Below, piece after piece: positions 8,478-17,317 of a DNA stretch of 64,000 nt. Origin of the DNA: Seohaeicola saemankumensis (GTDB lineage: Bacteria; Pseudomonadota; Alphaproteobacteria; Rhodobacterales; Rhodobacteraceae); assembly GCF_042678485.1 (NCBI RefSeq), contig NZ_JBHTKR010000006.1, positions 248,001 to 312,000 on the forward strand, written 5' to 3'. Position 1 is the first letter of the stretch, and every line of letters begins with the position of its first letter. Below the pieces are notes generated by a model. The model searched no databases. It saw only the letters and a program-made list of their open reading frames with translations, and was not told where the DNA came from. The translations under genes and the position numbers were made by a program.

Positions 8478-8840
8478 ATGAACGACATCCTGCACCGGCT
8501 TGACAGCCTGCGCCGCCCGCGCCTGCTGATCCGCACGGCCCGCATCGGCGCCGAGAATTACCGGCGCGATATCAATCTGCCGCGAATCCTTGGGCATGGC
8601 GGGCTGCCCCGGCCTGCCCCCGCGCTGGAACAGTTGATGGAAATCGAGGCCGGCATGGACGACAACCGCCGCATGGGCGAGACGGGTTATTCCACCATCC
8701 GCCATGTCGAGGTGATGATCGCCGTCATGGGCGAGGCGCGCCTGTTGCGTGCAACCCGCCCGATGCTGACAGTGGTGGGGGCGGATCCCGCGATTCCGGC
8801 GGGCGCGGCGGCCCATGCCGCGCTGGAACCGCTGGGCTAG
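8478..8840 (+). CDS. DUF6477 family protein
   Basis: A 120-residue protein matching the small Rhodobacterales DUF6477 family: it opens MNDILHRLDSLRRPRLLIRTAR, then YRRDINLPRILG and a C-terminal Ala/Pro-rich tail. Function is unknown. The ATG at 8478 follows AAGGAG at normal spacing. It is divergent from the DUF6456 gene, and both families are largely confined to Rhodobacterales as far as I know. A minus-strand terminator for the methyltransferase gene follows 27 bases after its stop. Confidence 0.8.
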   Translation: MNDILHRLDSLRRPRLLIRTARIGAENYRRDINLPRILGHGGLPRPAPALEQLMEIEAGMDDNRRMGETGYSTIRHVEVMIAVMGEARLLRATRPMLTVVGADPAIPAGAAAHAALEPLG

Positions 8841-8867
8841 GCCCTGGGCGGCTGCCAATGGGAAAGG

Positions 8868-8893
8868 AAAAAGGGCGGTCCGATGACCGCCCT
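8868..8893 (-). terminator. rho-independent terminator of the MttB-family gene
   Basis: A perfect 9-bp stem (8872-8880 with 8885-8893, loop CGAT) is followed on the minus strand by a run of five T. It lies 28 bases past the stop of the methyltransferase gene. Confidence 0.85.
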
Positions 8894-8921
8894 GCCCGCT
8901 TTGTTGACATGTCGCACGGCC

Positions 8922-10466
8922 TTACATGAAGGCGTCGGCCATGCTGTCCTTCTTGCGCGCGACATAGTCGGCCAGACCTTCCGCGATTGAAGGATCAAGC
9001 GCCGGCTGCTGGTAATTGGCCAGCATCTGCTCGACCTTGACGGCGGCCAGCGCCATGGTGTCGCGCGCGCCTTCCTCGTGCCAGGTCTCATAGGGTTTGT
9101 AGTCGAACACATCCGAACGCCAGAAGGCGGATTTGAAATTCGCCTGCGTATGGGCGCAGCCCAGGTAATGCCCGCTGGGGCCCACCTCGCGGATGGCCCC
9201 CATGGCCTGCGCGTTTTCGTCAATGGCCACGCCTTCGGCGAATTTGTGCAAGGCGCCCAACTGGTCCGCATCCATCACGAATTTCTCGAAGCTCGAGACA
9301 AGCCCGCCTTCCAGCCAGCCGCAGGCATGCAGCATGAAGTTGACGCCTGACAGCAGCCCCATGTTCAGGCTGTTGGCCGTCTCGTAGGCTGCTTGTGCGT
9401 CGGGCAGTTTCGATCCGCAGAACGACCCGGCCGAGCGGAACGGCAGCCCCATGCGCCGCGCCAACTGCCCCGCGCCATAGGTGATCTGGCTGGCTTCCGG
9501 CGTGCCGAAGGTGGGCGCGCCCGAGTTCATGTCGATCGAGGTCACGAAGGCACCGAAGATCACCGGCGCGCCGGGGCGCACCAGCTGGCTGTAGGCGATG
9601 CCGGCCAGCACCTCGGCCAGAACCTGCGTCAGCGTCCCCGCCACCGACACCGGCGCCATCGCGCCGCCCACGATGAAGGGCGAGATGATCGCGGCCTGGT
9701 TGCTACGGGCATAGACCTCGAGGCTGCCCATCATCACGTCGTCGAAGGTCATGGGCGAGTTGATGTTGATCAGGCTGGTCATGACCGTGTTGTTCTGCAC
9801 GAAATCGCGACCGAACAGGATCTCGCACATCTCGACCGAATCCTGTGCGCGCGACGGCTCTGTCACTGACCCCATGAAGGGCTTGTCGGACAGGGTCATA
9901 TGGGCATGCAGCATGTCCAGGTGACGCTTGTTGACGGGAATATCCGTCGGCTCGCAAACCGTGCCGCCCGAATGGTGCAGCCATTTGGACATGTAGCCCA
10001 GTTTCACGAACTTGCGGAAATCCTCCATCGTGGCATAGCGGCGTCCACCCTTGATATCATGCACGAAAGGCGGGCCATAGACCGGGGCCAGCACCAGGTT
10101 CTTGCCGCCGATCACCACGTTGCGCGCCGGATTGCGGGCATATTGGGTGTATTCGCGTGGTGCGGTGGCGCAAAGCTGCCGCGCCAGGCCGCGCGGGATT
10201 CGCACACGCTCGCCCTCGATCTCGGCGCCCGCATCGCGCCACAGCGCAAGCGCGCCGGGGTTGTTGACGAAATTCACCCCGATCTCGGCCAGCACGGTTT
10301 CGGCATTGGTTTCGATGATCTCCAGCGCTTCTTCGGTCAGGATCTCGAAATTCGGGATATTGCGGCGGATATACTGGGCTGTCTCGAAGGACACGGCCCC
10401 ACGCTCGGCGCGTCGCGCCGCCCCGCCACCACCCCGTGCCGGTCTGCGCGTCTGAACCTCTGTCAT
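8922..10466 (-). CDS. MttB-family (trimethylamine methyltransferase-like) protein without pyrrolysine
   Basis: A 514-residue member of the MttB superfamily, TIM-barrel enzymes that move a methyl group from a quaternary or tertiary amine to a cobalamin protein. Supporting stretches are YGPPFVHDIKGGRR, HHSGGTVCEPTDIP, KPFMGSVTEPSRAQD, NINSPMTFDDVMMGSL and the conserved GSFCGSKLPDAQAAYE region. There is no in-frame amber codon, so this is the non-pyrrolysine type whose characterised members act on glycine betaine, carnitine or proline betaine. No corrinoid protein or second methyltransferase is adjacent, so the substrate is open. The ATG at 10466 has AAGG nine bases upstream; an ATG three codons earlier lacks spacing. 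It is divergent from guaA. Confidence 0.88.
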   Translation of the reverse strand: MTEVQTRRPARGGGGAARRAERGAVSFETAQYIRRNIPNFEILTEEALEIIETNAETVLAEIGVNFVNNPGALALWRDAGAEIEGERVRIPRGLARQLCATAPREYTQYARNPARNVVIGGKNLVLAPVYGPPFVHDIKGGRRYATMEDFRKFVKLGYMSKWLHHSGGTVCEPTDIPVNKRHLDMLHAHMTLSDKPFMGSVTEPSRAQDSVEMCEILFGRDFVQNNTVMTSLININSPMTFDDVMMGSLEVYARSNQAAIISPFIVGGAMAPVSVAGTLTQVLAEVLAGIAYSQLVRPGAPVIFGAFVTSIDMNSGAPTFGTPEASQITYGAGQLARRMGLPFRSAGSFCGSKLPDAQAAYETANSLNMGLLSGVNFMLHACGWLEGGLVSSFEKFVMDADQLGALHKFAEGVAIDENAQAMGAIREVGPSGHYLGCAHTQANFKSAFWRSDVFDYKPYETWHEEGARDTMALAAVKVEQMLANYQQPALDPSIAEGLADYVARKKDSMADAFM

Positions 10467-10655
10467 CTTTATCATCCTTCATGCCGAAACACACCGCCCC
10501 GCTGGCGGGTTTGCCACCTGATACCCGGTTCCATGCCCCCCTTGGGTGAGAAATCCGGCCATTGAGGGGAAAAAGCGACATTGCCGCCCCTGTCTGCGCC
10601 GTCGCACACCGCGCCGAGGCTTGCGCAAAGCCTGACCTTGGCCTAGGAGGCAGAC

Positions 10656-12218
10656 ATGAGCCAGACATCCCATGACCGCCTTCTCATCATCGACTTTGGC
10701 AGCCAGGTGACGCAGCTGATCGCGCGTCGTCTGCGCGAGTTGAACGTCTATTGCGAAATCCATCCCTATCAGAAGGTCACCGATGCCTTTTTGGCCGAAT
10801 TCGCGCCAAAAGCCGTGATCCTGTCGGGGGGGCCGGACAGCGTGACGCGCGCGGGATCGCCCCGCCCGCCCGAAAGCGTCTTTACGCTGGGCGTGCCGCT
10901 TCTGGGGATCTGCTATGGCCAGCAGGTCATGATGCAGATGCTGGGCGGCATGGTCGAATCGGGTCATGGCACCGCGGAATTCGGCCGCGCCTATGTGACC
11001 CCCGCCAACGGGCGGATCGACCTGCTGAACGGATGGTTCCTTGAGGAACGCGAACAGGTCTGGATGAGCCATGGCGACCATGTCAGCCGCATCGCTCCGG
11101 GGTTCGAGGTCTATGGCACCTCGCCCAATGCGCCCTTCGCGATCACGGCGGATCTTGCGCGGAAATTCTATGCCGTGCAGTTCCACCCCGAAGTGCATCA
11201 CACGCCGAACGGCAAGACGCTTTATGAGAATTTCATCCGCATCGCGGGCTTTACCGGCGACTGGACCATGGGCGCTTACCGCGAGGAAGCGATCCGCAAG
11301 ATCCGCGAACAGGTCGGCGACAAGCGCGTGATCTGCGGCCTGTCCGGTGGTGTCGATTCATCCGTCGCGGCCGTTCTGATTCACGAGGCGATCGGCGATC
11401 AGCTGACCTGCGTCTTCGTCGACCACGGCCTGCTGCGCCAGAACGAGGCCGCCGAGGTCGTCACCATGTTCCGGGACAATTACAACATTCCCTTGATCCA
11501 TGCGGATGAGGCGGACCTGTTTTTGGGAGAACTTGAGGGTGTTTCCGATCCGGAAACAAAGCGCAAGATCATCGGGCGTCTGTTCATCGACGTGTTCCAG
11601 AAATACGCAAGCGGGATCGAGGGCGCGGAATTCCTGGCCCAGGGTACGCTTTATCCTGACGTGATCGAATCCGTCTCGTTCAGCGGCGGGCCCTCCGTCA
11701 CGATCAAGTCGCACCACAATGTCGGCGGCCTGCCCGAAAAGATGGGTCTGAAACTGGTCGAACCGCTGCGCGAGCTCTTCAAGGACGAGGTGCGCGCGCT
11801 GGGCCATGAGCTTGGCCTGCCGGCCAGCTTCATCGGGCGCCACCCTTTCCCCGGACCGGGCCTTGCGATCCGCTGCCCCGGCGAGATCACGCGCGAAAAG
11901 CTGGAGATCCTGCGCCGCGCCGATGCGGTCTTCATCGACCAGATCCGCCGCCACGGGCTTTACGACGATATCTGGCAAGCCTTCGTCGCGATCCTGCCTG
12001 TCCGCACCGTCGGCGTGATGGGCGACGGGCGCACCTATGATTTCGCCTGTGCCCTGCGCGCGGTCACATCGGTCGACGGGATGACGGCGGATTACTATCC
12101 GTTCAGCCATGATTTCCTGGGCGAAACCGCAACCCGCATCATCAACGAGGTCAAGGGCATCAACCGCGTCACCTATGACGTGACCTCGAAACCGCCGGGC
12201 ACGATCGAGTGGGAGTGA
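10656..12218 (+). CDS. guaA: GMP synthase (glutamine-hydrolysing)
   Basis: Converts XMP to GMP using glutamine and ATP. The 520-residue product has the class I glutamine amidotransferase domain with nucleophile C86 in LLGICYGQQ and the VQFHPEVHHT histidine-glutamate pair. The ATP pyrophosphatase domain has the PP-loop SGGVDSS near 230. The dimerisation C-terminus (HDFLGETATRIINEVKGINR) ends in the conserved PPGTIEWE. GGAGG precedes the ATG. Its stop overlaps the GTG start of the next gene. Confidence 0.98.
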   Translation: MSQTSHDRLLIIDFGSQVTQLIARRLRELNVYCEIHPYQKVTDAFLAEFAPKAVILSGGPDSVTRAGSPRPPESVFTLGVPLLGICYGQQVMMQMLGGMVESGHGTAEFGRAYVTPANGRIDLLNGWFLEEREQVWMSHGDHVSRIAPGFEVYGTSPNAPFAITADLARKFYAVQFHPEVHHTPNGKTLYENFIRIAGFTGDWTMGAYREEAIRKIREQVGDKRVICGLSGGVDSSVAAVLIHEAIGDQLTCVFVDHGLLRQNEAAEVVTMFRDNYNIPLIHADEADLFLGELEGVSDPETKRKIIGRLFIDVFQKYASGIEGAEFLAQGTLYPDVIESVSFSGGPSVTIKSHHNVGGLPEKMGLKLVEPLRELFKDEVRALGHELGLPASFIGRHPFPGPGLAIRCPGEITREKLEILRRADAVFIDQIRRHGLYDDIWQAFVAILPVRTVGVMGDGRTYDFACALRAVTSVDGMTADYYPFSHDFLGETATRIINEVKGINRVTYDVTSKPPGTIEWE

Positions 12219-12496
12219 TACGGCTATCGGGGCAACTGATCTGCACGACCCACGCCCAGGCGCGGGCCGTGATGATGGGCCTGCCCGCGCATACCCGCCT
12301 GACCCGCGCAGAGCCTGGTTGCCTGTCATTTGACGTGATGGCCACCGATGACCCGCTGATCTGGCAGGTCGATGAGGCTTTCACCGACCGCGCCGCCTTC
12401 GACGCGCATCAGACCCGCACCGGGGCCAGCGACTGGGCCGTGCAGACCGCAGACATCCCGCGCGACTATTTGATCACCGAAGACGGTGCCGCATGA
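12215..12496 (+). CDS. small ABM-fold (antibiotic biosynthesis monooxygenase-like) protein
   Basis: A 93-residue protein resembling the dimeric alpha-beta barrel ABM fold: an opening beta strand (IRLSGQLICT), EPGCLSFDVM, WQVDEAFTDRAAFDAHQTRT. Members are cofactor-free quinol monooxygenases or proteins of unknown activity, and no substrate is indicated here. It has no ATG. A GTG at 12215 overlaps the guaA stop (GTGA), and another GTG at 12209 is also possible. It overlaps the following exporter gene by 4 bases, so guaA, this gene and the exporter are probably co-transcribed. Confidence 0.75.
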   Translation: MIRLSGQLICTTHAQARAVMMGLPAHTRLTRAEPGCLSFDVMATDDPLIWQVDEAFTDRAAFDAHQTRTGASDWAVQTADIPRDYLITEDGAA

Positions 12497-13389
12497 CCAG
12501 TCCGATCCCCGCCATCCTTCCCGCGCCGCCGCCAGTGCTGCGCGCGGCGCTGTGGATGATCGGGGCCATCGCATCGTTTTCGGCCATGGCCGTCGCCGGG
12601 CGCGAGGCGGCCTTTGATCTCGATACATTCGAGATCATGCTCTACCGGTCCATTGTGGGCGTGATCATCGTCTTTGGCATCCTGACCCTGACCGGGCGCT
12701 GGGGCCAGGTCACACGCCGCCATCCCGGCCTTCAGATCATGCGCAATCTGGCGCATTTCAGCGGGCAGAACCTGTGGTTCTACGCGGTGACGGTGATCCC
12801 GCTGGCGCAGGTCTTCGCGCTGGAATTCACCTCGCCCCTGTGGGTTCTGGTGCTGTCGCCGCTGGTGCTGGGCGAACGCCTGACGCCGATGCGGACGCTG
12901 GCCGCCGTCATGGGGTTCATCGGCATTCTGATCGTGGCGCGTCCCAACCCCGAAAGCCTGAACCCCGGCGTGGTCACGGCGGCCCTGTCGGCGATCTGCT
13001 TTGCCTTCACCATCATGCTGACGAAAAAGCTGACACGCACCGAAAGCATCGCCTGCATCCTGTTCTACCTGACCACGACGCAAGTGGTCTTCGGGCTGAT
13101 CGCGGCCGGTTATGACGGTGACATCGCCCTGCCCTCGGCCACCAGCCTGCCCTTCGTGGCGGTGATCGGCTGCGCGGGCCTGCTCGCGCATTTCTGCCTG
13201 ACAAATGCATTGTCGATCGCGCCCGCAACGGTGGTGATTCCGATCGATTTCACCCGCCTTCCCGTGATCGCCGTGGTGGGCATGGTGTTGTACAACGAAC
13301 CGCTGGACCTGTTCGTCTTTGCCGGAGCGCTGGTGATCTTCGCGGGCAACTACCTGAACATCTGGCACGAGACGCGCCGTCCGAAGTGA
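12493..13389 (+). CDS. DMT-superfamily (EamA) transporter
   Basis: A 298-residue inner-membrane protein with about ten hydrophobic spans in two EamA repeats. The N-terminal half includes LYRSIVGVIIVFGILT and QVFALEFTSPLWVLVLSPL, and the second half includes LSIAPATVVIPIDFTRLPVIA. Family members export amino acids, purine-related bases or metabolites; this one is not assignable. It starts inside the last codons of the ABM-like gene (ATGA overlap). A paralogous but distinct EamA gene follows 61 bases downstream. Confidence 0.88.
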   Translation: MTSPIPAILPAPPPVLRAALWMIGAIASFSAMAVAGREAAFDLDTFEIMLYRSIVGVIIVFGILTLTGRWGQVTRRHPGLQIMRNLAHFSGQNLWFYAVTVIPLAQVFALEFTSPLWVLVLSPLVLGERLTPMRTLAAVMGFIGILIVARPNPESLNPGVVTAALSAICFAFTIMLTKKLTRTESIACILFYLTTTQVVFGLIAAGYDGDIALPSATSLPFVAVIGCAGLLAHFCLTNALSIAPATVVIPIDFTRLPVIAVVGMVLYNEPLDLFVFAGALVIFAGNYLNIWHETRRPK

Positions 13390-13450
13390 CAGGTCACGCA
13401 ACCACGGGAAACGGGTTGCGGGCATCCTGTCGCAGGCATAACACCGCCGC

Positions 13451-14380
13451 ATGACACAGAAATCCATCTCACTCAGGGCCTGGGCCGAACTGCTGTTGCT
13501 GGGCGGCATCTGGGGCGCGTCCTTCCTGTCGAATGCCGTGATCCTGCGCGAGGTGGGTTTCGTCAGCGTGGTCGCATTCCGCGTGACCGGGGCCGCGTTG
13601 ATCCTGTGGGCCTATGTGCTGCTGCGCCGTCTGCCGCTGCCGCGCGATCCGTTGGTCTGGGCGGCTTTCGTCTTTGCCGGCGCGCTGAACACGGCGCTGC
13701 CCTTCGCGCTGATCACCTGGGGGCAGACGCATATCCCCTCGGGGCTGGCGTCGATCCTCAACTGCTCCACCGCCGTGTTCGGCGTGCTGGTGGCCGCGCT
13801 GGTCTTTGCCGACGAGCGCCTGACCCGGCGCAAGCTGGCCGGCATCGGGCTTGGCTTTGCCGGGGCCGTCACCGTGATCGGCCCCGATGCGGTGCGCGGT
13901 CTGGACCTGACCGCACTGGCGCAACTGTCGCTGATCGGGGCGGCGCTATGCTATGCCTTTGGCAGTGCCTTCAACCGCGCGCGCCTGTCGGGGCTGGCGC
14001 CGCAAGTGGCCGCCGCCGGGATGCTGAGCGGTGCGACGCTGGTGATCCTGCCCCTGGCCCTGCTGCGCGACGGCCTGCCCGCGATGGATTATGCCGGTAT
14101 CACCTGGATCGCCATTGCCTATCTGTCGATCGTGGCCACGGCCCTGGCCTATCTGCTCTATTACCGCGTGCTTGGCATGGCGGGGTCGGGCAATGTGCTG
14201 CTGGTCACATTGCTGGTGGCGCCCGTGGCGATCATGCTGGGGGCCATCTTCCTGGATGAGGCATTGCCGCTGCGCGCCTATGCCGGTTTTGCGCTGCTGG
14301 CGGCGGGGCTTGTGGTGATCGACGGACGCATCCTGAACCGTCGCCGCGCGGCAGGCGCCATGCCGCCCCCCGCACAGTAG
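13451..14380 (+). CDS. DMT-superfamily (EamA) transporter
   Basis: A 309-residue protein with ten predicted spans and two EamA repeats. The N-terminus contains LLLLGGIWGASFLSNAVILREVG, split here as LLLLGGIWGASF and SNAVILREV, a pattern common in exporters of the RhtA/YdcZ type. The conserved FADERLTRRKLAGIGLGFAG segment ends the first repeat, and the second has FLDEALPLRAYAGFALLAAG. Substrate unknown. It is related to the preceding transporter only at family level. Confidence 0.88.
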   Translation: MTQKSISLRAWAELLLLGGIWGASFLSNAVILREVGFVSVVAFRVTGAALILWAYVLLRRLPLPRDPLVWAAFVFAGALNTALPFALITWGQTHIPSGLASILNCSTAVFGVLVAALVFADERLTRRKLAGIGLGFAGAVTVIGPDAVRGLDLTALAQLSLIGAALCYAFGSAFNRARLSGLAPQVAAAGMLSGATLVILPLALLRDGLPAMDYAGITWIAIAYLSIVATALAYLLYYRVLGMAGSGNVLLVTLLVAPVAIMLGAIFLDEALPLRAYAGFALLAAGLVVIDGRILNRRRAAGAMPPPAQ

Positions 14381-14448
14381 ACGTGCAAGAGCGTTGACCC
14401 CCCTTTGCGCCGGGGCTACCACAGCGACCAGGCAAAAGGGATGTGACC

Positions 14449-15309
14449 ATGATCTATACATCTGCGGCGGAATGGCGGGACGCACCACGAAAACGGCTGC
14501 TGTTCTTCGGCATGTCAGGGCTTGGCAAGACCCATCTGGCCACGCTTCTGCGTGATCATGGCGACTGGTTCCACTACTCGATCGATTACCGTATCGGCAC
14601 CCGCTACATGGGTGAATACATCGCCGACAATGCCAAGGCCGAGGCGATGAAAGTGCCCTTCCTGCGCGATCTGCTGCTGTCGGATTCAATCTATATCGGA
14701 TCGAATATCACCTTTCACAACCTCACGCCCGTGTCCTCCTACCTGGGCAAACCCGGCAATCCCGCCAAGGGCGGGCTACCTTATGCCGAGTATACCCGAC
14801 GCCAGGCGCAGTTCCGGCAGGCCGAGATCCACGCGCTGCTGGACACCGGCTATTTCATCGAACGCGCCGAGGCGCTTTATGGTTATCCGCATTTCGTCTG
14901 CGACACGGGCGGGTCGATCTGTGAATGGGTCGATCCCGAAAACACGGAAGATCCGGTTCTCAAGGCGCTGTCGCAGACCACGCTGATGGTCTGGATCAAG
15001 GGCGACGCGGCCCATACGGCCGAACTGATCCGCCGCTTTGACCGCGCACCCAAGCCGATGTCCTACCAGGCCGAATTCCTGGACCAGGTGTGGAACGAAT
15101 ACCTGGGCCAGAACAAGGTGTCAGAGGACGAAGTGGATCCCGACGCCTTCATCCGCTGGACCTATGCAAAGGCCCTGGCCCATCGCCAGCCGCGCTATGC
15201 CGCCATGGCGCGCAACTGGGGCGTGACCGTCACCGCCGACGAGGTTGCCGCCGTTCGGAGTGCGGCCGACGTGGACGCGCTGATCGCCCATGCGCTTGAG
15301 CGGGGCTGA
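14449..15309 (+). CDS. P-loop ATPase-like protein of unknown function
   Basis: A 286-residue soluble protein with a Walker A loop GMSGLGKT at residues 21-28 and a hydrophobic strand before it (RLLFF). A Walker B-like FVCDTGGSICEWVD stretch near 150-163 and TTLMVWIKGD follow, suggesting a nucleoside kinase-type P-loop fold. YSIDYRIGTRYMGEYI and KPMSYQAEFLDQVWNEYL look like conserved core. I do not recognise a characterised family. The ATG at 14449 has AAGGG eight bases upstream; a GTG two codons earlier is in frame. It precedes metA on the same strand by 65 bases. Confidence 0.7.
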   Translation: MIYTSAAEWRDAPRKRLLFFGMSGLGKTHLATLLRDHGDWFHYSIDYRIGTRYMGEYIADNAKAEAMKVPFLRDLLLSDSIYIGSNITFHNLTPVSSYLGKPGNPAKGGLPYAEYTRRQAQFRQAEIHALLDTGYFIERAEALYGYPHFVCDTGGSICEWVDPENTEDPVLKALSQTTLMVWIKGDAAHTAELIRRFDRAPKPMSYQAEFLDQVWNEYLGQNKVSEDEVDPDAFIRWTYAKALAHRQPRYAAMARNWGVTVTADEVAAVRSAADVDALIAHALERG

Positions 15310-15374
15310 CCCGCACCCTATCTGCTGCATTCCGAAAGACCACCACGACACATGACCATCAAGGACTGACCGCA

Positions 15375-16298
15375 ATGCCCATCAAGATCCCGTCCACCCT
15401 GCCTGCCTTCGACGTCCTGACGCGCGAAGGTGTCATGGTCATGGACGAGGATCAGGCCGCGCGCCAGGATATCCGCCCCTTGCGGATCGGGTTGCTGAAC
15501 CTGATGCCCAAGAAGATCCAGACCGAAAACCAGTTCGCCCGCCTGATCGGGGCGACGCCCTTGCAGATCGAACTGTCGCTGATCCGCATGTCGGAACATC
15601 AGACCAGGAATACCGCTGCCGAACATATGGAAAGTTTCTACCGCCCCTTCAGCGAAGTGGCGCAGACAGGCGAGAAATATGACGGGTTGATCATCACCGG
15701 CGCGCCCATCGAACATCTTCCCTTCGAAGACGTCACCTATTGGGAGGAACTGTGCCAGGTCTTCGACTGGACGCAAACCCATGTCCAATCGACATTCGGC
15801 GTCTGCTGGGGCGGCATGGCGATGATCCACCATTTTCACGGCGTGAAGAAACACATGCTGGATCACAAGGCCTTTGGCTGTTTCCGCCATCGCAACATGG
15901 CGCCCGCCTCGCCCTATCTGCGCGGGTTCTCGGACGATTGCGTGATCCCCGTCAGCCGCTGGACCGAGGTGAAACAGACCGAGATCGACAGGATCCCCGG
16001 CCTGATCACCCTTCTGGCCAGCGATGAGGTGGGACCGGCCCTGATCGAGGACCCGGCCCATCGCGCGCTCTATATCTTCAATCATTTCGAATATGACAGC
16101 GATACGCTGAAGCAGGAATATGACCGCGACGTCCACAGCGGCACACCGATCAACGTGCCGCTGAACTACTACCCCGATGACGATCCCGCGAGGACGCCGC
16201 TCAATCGCTGGAGAAGTCACGCGCACCTTCTATATGGCAACTGGATAAACCAGATTTATCAGTCAACCCCGTTCGACCTGGATGCCATCGGTACTTAA
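15375..16298 (+). CDS. metA: homoserine O-acyltransferase MetA, probably acetyl-CoA type
   Basis: Activates homoserine for methionine synthesis. The 307-residue product has the class I glutamine amidotransferase-like fold with the catalytic Cys near residue 144 in TFGVCWGGMA, plus IRPLRIGLLNLMPKK and FNHFEYD. In TGAPIE (108-113) the last residue is Glu where E. coli MetA has Gly111; in characterised MetA enzymes Glu there goes with acetyl-CoA and Gly with succinyl-CoA. O-acetylation is therefore more likely than O-succinylation, despite the usual family name. AAGGA precedes the ATG. The 65-base leader shows no SAM-II riboswitch pattern. Its last 17 bases overlap the hydrolase gene. Confidence 0.95.
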   Translation: MPIKIPSTLPAFDVLTREGVMVMDEDQAARQDIRPLRIGLLNLMPKKIQTENQFARLIGATPLQIELSLIRMSEHQTRNTAAEHMESFYRPFSEVAQTGEKYDGLIITGAPIEHLPFEDVTYWEELCQVFDWTQTHVQSTFGVCWGGMAMIHHFHGVKKHMLDHKAFGCFRHRNMAPASPYLRGFSDDCVIPVSRWTEVKQTEIDRIPGLITLLASDEVGPALIEDPAHRALYIFNHFEYDSDTLKQEYDRDVHSGTPINVPLNYYPDDDPARTPLNRWRSHAHLLYGNWINQIYQSTPFDLDAIGT

Positions 16299-17271
16299 AG
16301 TGATCAGCTTCATCGCCACAGTCGCGCTTCTGGGCGGATGCGGGGCCATCGTGGACCGCCGCGCCGACACGCGTGAGGCCGGCGCAGAGGCCAGCTTCCC
16401 TCCGACGGGGCAGCTGCTGGATGTCAACGGGCGGCAGGTACACGCCCATGTCGAAGGGCGCGGGCCCGATCTGGTGCTGATCCACGGCGCATCGGGCAAC
16501 ACGCGCGATTTCACCTTTTCCTTTGTCGAGCGGCTCAAGGATGACTACCGCGTGATCGTCTTCGACCGGCCCGGCCTGGGCTGGACCGACCGGGTATCGG
16601 ACGATTTCGGCGGCCCGTTCAACACAGCCGCCGAAAGCCCGACACAGCAAGCCGCATTCCTTCAGGCGGCCGCCGATCAGCTTGGCGTGAACCGTCCCAT
16701 CGTGCTGGGCCATTCCTATGGCGGCGCGGTGGCGCTGGCCTGGGGGCTGAACCGGCCGCAAGACACCGCGGCCCTTGTGGTGCTGGCGGGCGCGTCCAAC
16801 CCCTGGCCGGGCGGGCTTGGGGCCTTCTATGACATCGCGTCTTCATCGCTGGGCGGGGCGGCGGTGGTGCCGCTGATCTCGGCCTATGCGCCCATGGCCC
16901 GTGTCGATGCAGCGCTGGACGGTATCTTTGCGCCGCAATCCCCACCGCCCGGCTATGCCGATTACATCGGCGCCGGGCTGACCCTGCGGCGGGAAACCCT
17001 GCGCGCCAATGCCCGGCAGGTCAATTCGCTGCGCCCCCATGTCGTCGAGATGGCCGCGCGCTATCCGACGCTGCCGATGCCGGTCGAGATCGTGCATGGC
17101 ACCGCAGATGACGTGGTGCCGATCCATATCCATTCCGAACCGCTGGCCCGCCAGATCCCCGACGCCGTGCTGACCCGGCTGGATGGAATAGGCCACATGC
17201 CCCACCACGCGGCCCCCGACGCTGTGCATGAGGCGATCCACCGCGCCGCGGTCCGCGCCCGATTGCGTTGA
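16282..17271 (+). CDS. alpha/beta hydrolase, predicted lipoprotein
   Basis: A 329-residue alpha/beta hydrolase with an N-terminal lipoprotein signal: hydrophobic core followed by the lipobox LGGC, acylated residue C20. The core has LVLIHGASGNTRDF (oxyanion), FDRPGLGWTDR, the nucleophile elbow GHSYGG, Asp in VHGTADDVVP and His in DGIGHMPHH, so the catalytic triad is complete. It is likely attached to a membrane facing the periplasm. Substrate unknown. The ATG lies inside metA, overlapping by 17 bases, which implies translational coupling though a functional link to methionine is not evident. Confidence 0.85.
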   Translation: MPSVLKVISFIATVALLGGCGAIVDRRADTREAGAEASFPPTGQLLDVNGRQVHAHVEGRGPDLVLIHGASGNTRDFTFSFVERLKDDYRVIVFDRPGLGWTDRVSDDFGGPFNTAAESPTQQAAFLQAAADQLGVNRPIVLGHSYGGAVALAWGLNRPQDTAALVVLAGASNPWPGGLGAFYDIASSSLGGAAVVPLISAYAPMARVDAALDGIFAPQSPPPGYADYIGAGLTLRRETLRANARQVNSLRPHVVEMAARYPTLPMPVEIVHGTADDVVPIHIHSEPLARQIPDAVLTRLDGIGHMPHHAAPDAVHEAIHRAAVRARLR

Positions 17272-17317
17272 TCCGGCCGCTGGGCCATAGTCAGGTAAAA
17301 CAAGGGGGTAGCCCGCC

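Noticed and set aside
8922..10466. Pyrrolysine-containing MttB
   Set aside because: No in-frame amber codon, and no pyl genes in the window.
15310..15374. SAM-II riboswitch before metA
   Set aside because: The 65-base leader lacks the conserved SAM-II pseudoknot sequence blocks and leaves too little room.
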